5,759 nt of DNA from UBA6952 sp045562575 (GTDB lineage: Bacteria > Chloroflexota > Dehalococcoidia > Lucifugimonadales > UBA6952): NCBI GenBank assembly GCA_045562575.1, contig JBJKVQ010000031.1, positions 1 through 5,759 of the forward strand, read 5' to 3'. Positions 1 to 5,658 of the stretch are shown piece after piece (the first letter of the stretch is position 1; each line of letters starts with the position of its first letter). The position numbers and the translations under genes are program-made. The notes beneath the pieces are model-generated. The model ran no database searches. It saw only the letters and a program-made list of their open reading frames with translations, and was not told where the DNA came from.

Positions 1-869
1 TAGACAGCATAAAATGTTACAATTCCTGTTATAACACCAATGATTAAAGCAGAATCCACACCAACAAATCCAGAAGCTGGAGTAATAGTTGCCAATCCTG
101 CAATTGCACCTGTTGCAGCGCCTACACCACTAACTTTGCCACCATGAGTCATACCAAGTATCACCCAAACAACCATAGCAGTTGCTGCAGCTGTATTAGT
201 GACTAGAAATGCACTGACAGCTTGTCCATTTGCTGCTAGACCAGATCCAGCATTAAATCCAAACCAACCGAACCAGAGCATTGAAGCACCAAGAATAACA
301 AAAGGTACATTATGTGGTTCTATGCCCTGTTCAATATTTCTTCTTCTACCAACTAATGCTGCAGCTGCAATTGCTGCCATACCTGCATTAATGTGAACTA
401 CCGCACCACCAGCAAAATCTAGAGCACCTCGTTGTGCAATCCAACCTGATGGATCCCAAACCCAGTGTGCTATAGGTGCATATACTACTGTTACCCAAAG
501 AACTAGAAATACTAAATAAGTTTTAAATTTAAATCTTTCACAAAATGCACCAGTAATAAGTGCTGGTGTAATAATTGCAAACATCATTTGAAAAATAGCA
601 AATACCTGTGCATCAGGAGTATCAACTCCATTAAGTGCAAAGTTTGAAAGTGATCCTATATAGGCATTTCCACCTTCACCAAAAGCAAGTGTGTATCCCC
701 ATAAAACCCAAACAACACTAATCACTCCTAATGAAATGAAAGAATACATTACTGTCGATATAACATTTTTACCTCGTACCAAACCTCCATAAAAGAAAGC
801 TAAACCTGGTGTCATAAATAATACTAAAGCTGATGCCATTAACATCCATGCTATTGAGCCAGAATCCAT
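1..869 (-). CDS. amt: Ammonium transporter (Amt family), 3'-truncated by the window edge
   Basis: Inner-membrane channel that conducts ammonium/ammonia for nitrogen assimilation. I translated it by hand: 289 codons stay open from ATG 869 to the left edge. An AGGAGG site (875-880) lies 5 nt before the ATG. The N-terminus MDSGSIAWMLMASALVLFMT leads straight into the first membrane helix, so there is no signal peptide of the E. coli AmtB kind. Family landmarks are FFYGGLVRGKN (25-35), DFAGGAVVHINAG (151-163) and WFGFNAGSG (202-210). Aligned by eye to AmtB, F97 matches gate F107, W138 matches W148, D151 matches D160, pore H159 matches H168, F205 matches F215 and S209 matches S219. The second pore histidine (AmtB H318) lies beyond the edge. 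About seven or eight of the usual eleven helices are present, roughly two thirds of a protein of about 400-450 residues. Family assignment is near certain. The PII-type regulator that often accompanies amt is not visible. Confidence 0.96.
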   Translation of the reverse strand, partial: MDSGSIAWMLMASALVLFMTPGLAFFYGGLVRGKNVISTVMYSFISLGVISVVWVLWGYTLAFGEGGNAYIGSLSNFALNGVDTPDAQVFAIFQMMFAIITPALITGAFCERFKFKTYLVFLVLWVTVVYAPIAHWVWDPSGWIAQRGALDFAGGAVVHINAGMAAIAAAALVGRRRNIEQGIEPHNVPFVILGASMLWFGWFGFNAGSGLAANGQAVSAFLVTNTAAATAMVVWVILGMTHGGKVSGVGAATGAIAGLATITPASGFVGVDSALIIGVITGIVTFYAV

Positions 870-943
870 ATACTCCTCCTAATCACATATTATTTTTTCC
901 CTAAAAACTATTAGGAATCAATTTATAGAAGAAATGTTAAATT

Positions 944-958
944 CTTGTTACAAACAAG
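944..958. promoter_or_regulatory. Palindrome upstream of amt, candidate operator
   Basis: The 170-nt gap between the CoA-transferase stop and the amt start holds an inverted repeat: CTTGTT, 3 nt, AACAAG. It lies 75-89 nt before the amt ATG. On the minus strand a TTTACA box lies upstream and a TATAAA (922-927) downstream, but no well-spaced -35/-10 pair is convincing. The position would suit a nitrogen-responsive repressor or activator site. I do not recognise the motif as that of a known regulator, and short palindromes are common in DNA this AT-rich. Confidence 0.25.
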
Positions 959-1039
959 TTATATATATGTAAAGCATAGTTTTTACACATGAGTTATTAA
1001 ATAATAAACTCTATAATTAAAGAATTAATAGAAAACTAA

Positions 1040-2212
1040 TTAGTTGATATTCAAAATGCTTTTGTTATGTTGACCAAGAGTGGGTGCAGGTCCTTTTATT
1101 TCAAGAGTAGCTTGTGACAATTTATAAGGAAATCCAGTATATGGTAGAACTCCCGCAACAGGATGATTAATCTCTTGATAAAATTCTCGACTATTCAATT
1201 GTTTAGATTTATATAAGTCTGCAGCAGTATTGACCGGGAAAGCAGGTACATGTGCGTCCTGGCATGCACGATAAATTTCCTCTTTTTTTCTAGTACAAGT
1301 CCATTTTGAAAGTAATTTTTCAAGTTCTACCCAATTTGTTTGTCTAGCTTTTCGTGTTTCATATTTTGGATCCGTAGACCATTCTGGGTTATCAATTATT
1401 TTTAACCAAGCTTCCCATTGATGATCTTCTCTAGGAGAAATAGTTATATATCCGTCTAGAGTAGGGAGCATTGCAACTATAGCACCAACTTTTCTGTCAC
1501 TTGCTTTTCGAGATTGACGTTTTTTTGAAAAGGCTGCGTCAGCTAGCGGACCTTGTGGCATCATTGTGATTGATTCCAGTTTAGAAATATCTATATGAGT
1601 TCCTTGATGTGTTTGTAATTGATTGAATACCGAAATCATTGTAGCGGTTGCTGTAGATAGACCAGAAACAAATTCTGATTGATGTCCTCCAGCCCTGATA
1701 GGAGGCTCTTGATTGGGATCTTCAACTGAACTAGCTATTATGTGAGCATAACTACTCATATGAAAAAGAATTAAATCATTAGCTTTATAATCTTTGTAGG
1801 GGCCTGTTAAGCCAAATGGCGTAATAGTAGCAATGATCAATTTAGGAAACATTTTCGTTAATTGATCATAATCAAATCTAAATTTTGAATTTATTTGGTA
1901 TGATTGATCTTCAATTAAAACATCAGTAGTTTCTAAAAGACGATATAAACGGTTTATATGATCTTTATTATCAAAGTCTATAGTAATACCAAGTTTGCTG
2001 GTATTTAGCGATAGAAAAAGCCCACTTTTTTCTGGGTTTTCGATGTTGTTAGGGAATGGGCCTATTTGTCTTGCGACATCTCCTTCTAGTGGTTCAACTT
2101 TAATTACATCCGCACCTAAATCAGCAAGTAATTTTGATGCAAATGGAGCAGCAATATGTTGTCCGATTTCAATGACTTTTAACGTTTCTAATAATTTAGG
2201 GTTATGATTCAA
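1040..2212 (-). CDS. Family III CoA-transferase (CaiB/BaiF type)
   Basis: Predicted cytosolic enzyme that moves CoA between acyl-CoA and a free carboxylic acid; the family also includes alpha-methylacyl-CoA racemase, so the reaction is not fixed. With the TTG start at 2212 it is 390 residues, near the family's usual length. Landmarks in order: LLETLKVIEIG (6-16) and AAPFASKLLADLGADVIKVE (21-40), the N-terminal nucleotide-fold signature; NTSKLGITID (70-79); TPFGLTGPY (131-139); GTHIDISKLES (204-214); and the C-terminal swap region with HVPAFPV (321-327). The family's catalytic Asp is expected in the segment GGHQSEFVSG (175-184), where I see Glu180 instead. The frame stays open upstream to 2335, but those 41 extra codons overlap the crotonase gene and do not look like the family. 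The TTG is 4 nt past that gene's stop, suggesting one operon with translational coupling. No partner gene reveals the substrate. Confidence 0.9.
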   Translation of the reverse strand: MNHNPKLLETLKVIEIGQHIAAPFASKLLADLGADVIKVEPLEGDVARQIGPFPNNIENPEKSGLFLSLNTSKLGITIDFDNKDHINRLYRLLETTDVLIEDQSYQINSKFRFDYDQLTKMFPKLIIATITPFGLTGPYKDYKANDLILFHMSSYAHIIASSVEDPNQEPPIRAGGHQSEFVSGLSTATATMISVFNQLQTHQGTHIDISKLESITMMPQGPLADAAFSKKRQSRKASDRKVGAIVAMLPTLDGYITISPREDHQWEAWLKIIDNPEWSTDPKYETRKARQTNWVELEKLLSKWTCTRKKEEIYRACQDAHVPAFPVNTAADLYKSKQLNSREFYQEINHPVAGVLPYTGFPYKLSQATLEIKGPAPTLGQHNKSILNIN

Positions 2213-2216
2213 ATTG

Positions 2217-3020
2217 TTATTGTCCTTTAAATTCTGGTTTTCTTTTTTCTGAGAAAGCAAGTCTTCCTTCAGCATGATCTTCGGACTGTCTAGCAAAAAC
2301 CTGGGCGATACCTTGATAGTCAAAAGCAGTATCAAGATCTTTATTCCATCCTTTATAAATAGCTGACTTAGTTAAACCCAGAGATCTTGTAGGGCCATTT
2401 GCTAATCTTTTAGCAAATGCTAGTGTTTCTTCCTCTAGTTTGTCATCAGGAACAATTTTATTAATTAATCCTAGCCTTTCTGCTCGTTCAGCATTTATTG
2501 AATCTCCGGTAAAAGCTAATTCTAAAGTTAAACCTATACCAATATGATAGTGTAATTGGTTTGCTCCTGTTGCTTGTGCCCATTTAATAAATGGAATGGC
2601 CATATCTAAAGTTTCTGATGCTATACGGATATCCGTGCCCATTGCAAGATTAAATCCACCCCCGTGAGCATGTCCACGTAAACTTCCTATAATTGGTTTC
2701 GCAAGTCTTCGCATAGCGTTAACTACTAAAGTCCAACGATTTGTCCCAAAGGTATAGTGTTTGACTTCATCTGGCCCAGTTTCTCTAGGAAATTTATCAT
2801 TTTCCATGCCTTTTAGGTCATCTCCAGCACAGAACGATCGTCCTGTACCAGTAAGTATAATACATCTTACGTTATCATCCATTTCACAGTCATTTAATGC
2901 ATCGAGGAATTCGTATCCGAGCTCTATATTAATTGCATTTAATCTTTCAGGCCTATTTAATGTAATAGTGGCGATAGATTCAGATTTTTCTAAAGTTATA
3001 GTGTTATATTTAGTAGACAT
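2217..3020 (-). CDS. Crotonase-fold protein (enoyl-CoA hydratase/isomerase family), non-canonical active site
   Basis: 267-residue protein of the crotonase superfamily, whose members bind acyl-CoA thioesters and stabilise an enolate in an oxyanion hole. The ATG at 3020 follows TAGGAG with 4 nt spacing. Visible landmarks: NRPERLNAI (22-30), the first oxyanion loop SFCAGDDLKGM (62-72), the second oxyanion segment GHAHGGGFNLA (116-126), TDIRIAS (129-135), and the C-terminal NGP (208-210) and FSEKRKPEFKG. Aligned without gaps to rat mitochondrial enoyl-CoA hydratase, Glu144 becomes Asn124 and Glu164 becomes Phe144. A plain hydratase reaction is therefore doubtful; isomerase, hydrolase, lyase or another crotonase chemistry is possible. 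It is the first gene of a unit with the CoA-transferase, starting just after the terminator of the isocitrate lyase gene, so it should have its own promoter. Family is firm; exact function unknown. Confidence 0.93.
   Translation of the reverse strand: MSTKYNTITLEKSESIATITLNRPERLNAINIELGYEFLDALNDCEMDDNVRCIILTGTGRSFCAGDDLKGMENDKFPRETGPDEVKHYTFGTNRWTLVVNAMRRLAKPIIGSLRGHAHGGGFNLAMGTDIRIASETLDMAIPFIKWAQATGANQLHYHIGIGLTLELAFTGDSINAERAERLGLINKIVPDDKLEEETLAFAKRLANGPTRSLGLTKSAIYKGWNKDLDTAFDYQGIAQVFARQSEDHAEGRLAFSEKRKPEFKGQ
2223..2228 (-). promoter_or_regulatory. Shine-Dalgarno for the CoA-transferase TTG start
   Basis: AAAGGA lies inside the last codons of the upstream crotonase gene, 10 nt before TTG 2212. 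There is no in-frame ATG near the family's normal N-terminus; the only in-frame ATG further in, at 2275, would add 21 residues encoded by the other gene's tail. This site therefore favours the TTG start, although the spacing is slightly long. Confidence 0.5.
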
Positions 3021-3082
3021 ATGACTCCTATCAATTCTAAATTTTTGTCACTTTAGCATAAATTCATACTATTTCGAACCCG
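3021..3082 (-). promoter_or_regulatory. Probable promoter/leader of the crotonase-CoA-transferase unit
   Basis: This gap lies between the terminator and the crotonase ATG, so transcription of the two genes to its left most likely begins here or inside the terminator arm. On the minus strand a TATGAA (candidate -10) lies 17 nt after TTGTAT in the terminator stem, but both boxes match the sigma-70 consensus poorly. A Shine-Dalgarno AGGAG sits at 3025-3029. Placement is inferred from gene order more than from the boxes. Confidence 0.3.
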
Positions 3083-3145
3083 TAAATACAAAAAACCATC
3101 GCTATCCTTTTACTTTCAAACTGTAGCGATGGTTTTTTGTATTTA
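3083..3145 (-). terminator. Intrinsic terminator after isocitrate lyase, symmetric
   Basis: Perfect inverted repeat with 22-nt arms (3083-3104 and 3124-3145) and a 19-nt loop. The core pairs CCATCGCTA with TAGCGATGG and is flanked by A6 on one side and T6 on the other. It begins 11 nt beyond the isocitrate lyase stop codon. In the minus-strand transcript it gives a GC-containing hairpin followed by a U run, the classic rho-independent layout. The symmetry means it could also stop plus-strand transcription. It separates aceA from the crotonase gene. Confidence 0.9.
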
Positions 3146-3156
3146 TTTACTATATT

Positions 3157-4449
3157 TTAACTAAATTGTCCGCTTTCAGTGGATCCTGCTAATGCAGTTG
3201 TTGCTGAATCTCCTCCAGTTATAGACATAATAACTTTGTCAAAATATCCAGCACCTACTTCTTGTTGATGTTTTGTTGCTGTGTATCCATTTTCTTCCAA
3301 AGAAAATTCCCGGTCTTGCAATCGTACATATGCAGGCATTCCTTCTTCTTTAAATTCTTTAGCTAATTCAAATGCATTTAGGTTTAACATATGCCAGCCA
3401 GCTAGTGTGATAAATTGGTATTTATATCCCATTTCTGCCAATTGATCTCTGAATTCAGCGGTTGTTTTTTCATCGATATTTGCTCTCCAATTAAATGAAG
3501 GTGAACAATTATAAGCCATTAATTTATCTGGAAATTCAGCATGAATAGCATCTGCAAATTCTTTTGCTTCGTCTAGGCTTGGATGTGACGTTTCAAACCA
3601 CAATAAGTCTGAATAAGGTGCAAATGCTAAGCCTCTTTGAATAGTAGACTCCATGCCACCTGTTACTTGAAAATATCCTTCAGCTGTTCTTTCACCAGTT
3701 AAAAACTTGCGATCCCTTGGATCGATATCACTTGTTAGTAAAGTTGCATCGAGTGCATCTATTCTTCCTATCAATATAGTTTCAACATCTAAAACATCTG
3801 ACGCCAATCGTGCAGCATTTAACGTGTTAATAAATTGTGAGGTAGGTACCAATACTTTGCCTCCCATATGCCCACATTTCTTTTCAGCAGCTAATTGATC
3901 TTCAAAATGAACTCCAGAGGCCCCACTTTCAATCATATTTTTCATAAGTTCAAACGCATGTATAGGGCCTCCAAATCCTGCTTCAGCATCAGCAACTATA
4001 GGCGCAAGCCAATTCACTGAATCTTCGCCATTTAATTTACCGATTTGATCTGCTCTTAATAATGCATTATTAAGTGTTTTAACTAATGTTGGGACACTAT
4101 TTGAAGGGTAAAGGCTTTGATCAGGATAAGTTTGACCTGCTGTATTACCTACTCCGTCTCCAGCAACTTGCCATCCACTCATGTAAAGAGATTTAAGTCC
4201 AGCTTTAACCATTTGTGAAGCCTGCGATCCAGTCAAGGCGCCAAAAGTAGATACATAAGGATCAGAATGAAGAAGGGACCATAATCTTTCTGCGCCAGCT
4301 TGAGCTACAGTGTTTTCTATCTTTAATGAACCTCTTAAGGCGACTACATCTTCAGCAGCATAATTTCGTTTTATACCTTTGAATCGTTCTGATTCATTCC
4401 ATTTTCTATTTAATTCTTTTATTTGATCTTCTTTACTAGGCCAAAACAT
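3157..4449 (-). CDS. aceA: Isocitrate lyase
   Basis: Cytosolic glyoxylate-shunt enzyme that splits isocitrate into glyoxylate and succinate, allowing growth on acetyl-CoA-yielding substrates. At 430 residues it matches the bacterial AceA type (E. coli and Mycobacterium forms are close to this). The signature KKCGH is at 190-194 with catalytic Cys192. Other expected sites, aligned by eye to M. tuberculosis ICL1: S91-G92-W93, metal-site D154 in VADAEAGFGG, H181, R229, E286, and N314/S316/S318 in NCSPSFNW, plus T348. The C-terminus ends in STESGQFS, as in the family. All key residues are intact, so it should be active. The segment around R229 reads GRIDA rather than the usual ARTDA, a mild oddity. 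The frame runs upstream to a TTG at 4467, but the ATG at 4449 has a good Shine-Dalgarno and is preferred. It is a single-gene unit, ended by the hairpin just downstream. Malate synthase is not in this window. A 2-methylisocitrate lyase is unlikely given length and motifs. Confidence 0.97.
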   Translation of the reverse strand: MFWPSKEDQIKELNRKWNESERFKGIKRNYAAEDVVALRGSLKIENTVAQAGAERLWSLLHSDPYVSTFGALTGSQASQMVKAGLKSLYMSGWQVAGDGVGNTAGQTYPDQSLYPSNSVPTLVKTLNNALLRADQIGKLNGEDSVNWLAPIVADAEAGFGGPIHAFELMKNMIESGASGVHFEDQLAAEKKCGHMGGKVLVPTSQFINTLNAARLASDVLDVETILIGRIDALDATLLTSDIDPRDRKFLTGERTAEGYFQVTGGMESTIQRGLAFAPYSDLLWFETSHPSLDEAKEFADAIHAEFPDKLMAYNCSPSFNWRANIDEKTTAEFRDQLAEMGYKYQFITLAGWHMLNLNAFELAKEFKEEGMPAYVRLQDREFSLEENGYTATKHQQEVGAGYFDKVIMSITGGDSATTALAGSTESGQFS

Positions 4450-4458
4450 TTTTAAAAA

Positions 4459-4465
4459 TCCTTCC
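4459..4465 (-). promoter_or_regulatory. Shine-Dalgarno deciding the isocitrate lyase start
   Basis: GGAAGGA lies 9 nt before ATG 4449. The alternative upstream start is TTG 4467, which overlaps this site and has no ribosome-binding sequence of its own. This supports the 430-residue form over the 436-residue form. Confidence 0.75.
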
Positions 4466-4710
4466 AATAAGTTATATAACTAACAAAAAACTACATGATG
4501 AAAAAAAGCGCACAAATCTACGAAATAATTATATATATGAAATTTATATAAGAAATACGTAATAATATAGTGATATATATATATTATCGAACATATATAG
4601 TACTAATTCCATCGATTATTTTATTATCTATTATCTTGTGGTATTTATCAATATGATGATATCTATATTTTCTATAGATTTTATCTATGGCTATCTCGCT
4701 GTGCTAAAGC

Positions 4711-4741
4711 TTACTTAATTTGTTTCCGATTTACTTAATTT
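4711..4741. repeat. Tandem direct repeat, candidate regulator site
   Basis: Two exact copies of TTACTTAATTT begin at 4711 and 4731, 20 bp apart, which is about two helical turns and puts both on the same DNA face. A shorter relative (TTTACT) recurs at 4772. They sit 60-90 bp before the second crotonase ATG, where an activator or repressor would bind. The copies are AT-rich, so chance cannot be excluded. Confidence 0.4.
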
Positions 4742-4791
4742 TTTTTTATTCTATTGATGGAAATAAATTAATTTACTCTGAGTACTAAATG

Positions 4792-4797
4792 GGAGGA
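4792..4797 (+). promoter_or_regulatory. Shine-Dalgarno deciding the second crotonase start
   Basis: GGAGGA precedes ATG 4801 by 3-4 nt. An in-frame ATG at 4789 overlaps this site and has no ribosome-binding sequence of its own, so the 4801 start is preferred and the protein loses the four residues MGGI. Confidence 0.75.
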
Positions 4798-4800
4798 ATT

Positions 4801-5658
4801 ATGAATACTGAATACATTCATGTTGAAGAAAATGATGGGGTTTTATTTATAAAAATGGATGATCCTAAAACAAGAAATGCTTTAGGTTCAGATATGTCTG
4901 ACGAAATTAACGATCAATTAGATAGGCTTGAATCCGATCCTAATTTACGTGTCTTAGTTTTAAGTGGTGAAGATCCTTCTTTTTGCTCGGGTGCAAATGT
5001 TCGTAACTTCAACAAAAACATTGAAGAACGCGAGAAACAAGCGGCTGATAATTTAGATGTCGAACAGACTATTTCTGCCTGGGAACGTATGGAAGCTGTA
5101 TATGCAAACAAGACCGATGAGAGAGATCGTTTACGCTTTTTACCATTAAGAATACATAATTTACAGAAACCTTCTATTGCTATGGTTAATGGTTATGCGA
5201 TGGGTATTGGTATGGGCATGGCTATTTCATGTGATATAAGAATTGCCTCAGATAAAGCTAGCTTTTCAGAAGCATTTATACGAAATGGATTAATTCCAGC
5301 TGATGGTTCATGTTGGCAGTTGCCAAGGATGATTGGTCTTGGTAATACTCTTTTATTACAGTATTTAGGTGATCTTGTCCCTGCAGATAAAGCATTACAG
5401 CTGGGTTTAGTAAATGAAGTTGTAGAACATGATAAGTTACTTGATACTACTATGGAATTAGCAAAAAGAATTGCTCAAGGCCCTACGTATTCAATGTCAC
5501 TGATAAAGTATTTAGTTCAAAAGTCTTTATATACAAATTTAGAAGATAGTCTAAAAATTGCCTCTGTTGCTCAGAATATTGCAAGAGGTACTGAAGATCA
5601 CAAAGAAGGTGTTAGAGCATTTTTGGAAAAACGAAAACCTAATTTTAAAGGTCGTTAA
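4801..5658 (+). CDS. Second crotonase-fold protein (enoyl-CoA hydratase/isomerase family), non-canonical active site
   Basis: 285-residue crotonase superfamily protein acting on an unknown acyl-CoA. Landmarks: DDPKTRNAL (20-28), first oxyanion loop SFCSGANVRNF (60-70), second oxyanion segment NGYAMGIGMGMA (130-141), CDIRIAS (144-150), FSEAFIRNGLIPADG (155-169), QLPRMIGLG (173-181), and C-terminal FLEKRKPNFKG. A charged stretch of about 40 residues (74-112) between the two halves makes it longer than the other crotonase here, to which it is only distantly similar. Aligned to rat enoyl-CoA hydratase, Glu144 becomes Gly139 and Glu164 becomes Phe159. Asp168 in LIPADG lies next to the position of the acid used by PaaG-type and dienoyl-CoA isomerases, so an isomerase-like role is a reasonable guess. 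It is transcribed away from aceA, and shared control from the region between them is possible. Family is firm; substrate and reaction are not known. Confidence 0.93.
   Translation: MNTEYIHVEENDGVLFIKMDDPKTRNALGSDMSDEINDQLDRLESDPNLRVLVLSGEDPSFCSGANVRNFNKNIEEREKQAADNLDVEQTISAWERMEAVYANKTDERDRLRFLPLRIHNLQKPSIAMVNGYAMGIGMGMAISCDIRIASDKASFSEAFIRNGLIPADGSCWQLPRMIGLGNTLLLQYLGDLVPADKALQLGLVNEVVEHDKLLDTTMELAKRIAQGPTYSMSLIKYLVQKSLYTNLEDSLKIASVAQNIARGTEDHKEGVRAFLEKRKPNFKGR

Larger units (their letters stand above)
4450..4800. promoter_or_regulatory. Divergent intergenic region between aceA and the second crotonase gene
   Basis: About 350 bases without a convincing gene, richer in A+T than the flanking genes and with TA runs (for example 4571-4585). 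It must carry the promoters of aceA (leftward) and of the crotonase gene (rightward). Repeats inside it: a direct repeat TTACTTAATTT at 4711 and 4731; an inverted repeat ATCTATA, 5 nt, TATAGAT at 4661-4679; and an 11-bp palindrome TACTCTGAGTA at 4774-4784, just before the ribosome-binding site. On the aceA side TATATT is a possible -10, without a good -35. No RNA gene or riboswitch is recognised. Confidence 0.6.

Noticed and set aside
199..396. Plus-strand open frame of 65 codons
   Set aside because: It lies antisense to the ammonium transporter, whose translation matches the family throughout. The alanine/proline-rich product is a shadow of that gene.
991..1011. Imperfect hairpin GAGTT...AACTC after the CoA-transferase gene
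   Set aside because: The stem is AT-rich with a bulge and is not followed by a T run on the minus strand, so it is not a convincing terminator. Read-through into amt remains possible.
4561..4600. TA-rich run that looks like a replication or recombination element
   Set aside because: Simple low-complexity TA sequence with no iterons, DnaA boxes or attachment-site features; normal for an AT-rich promoter region.
4653..4718. Short plus-strand frame of 21 codons in the aceA/crotonase gap, hydrophobic product
   Set aside because: No clear ribosome-binding site precedes it and its length is expected by chance. A leader peptide cannot be excluded but has no support.
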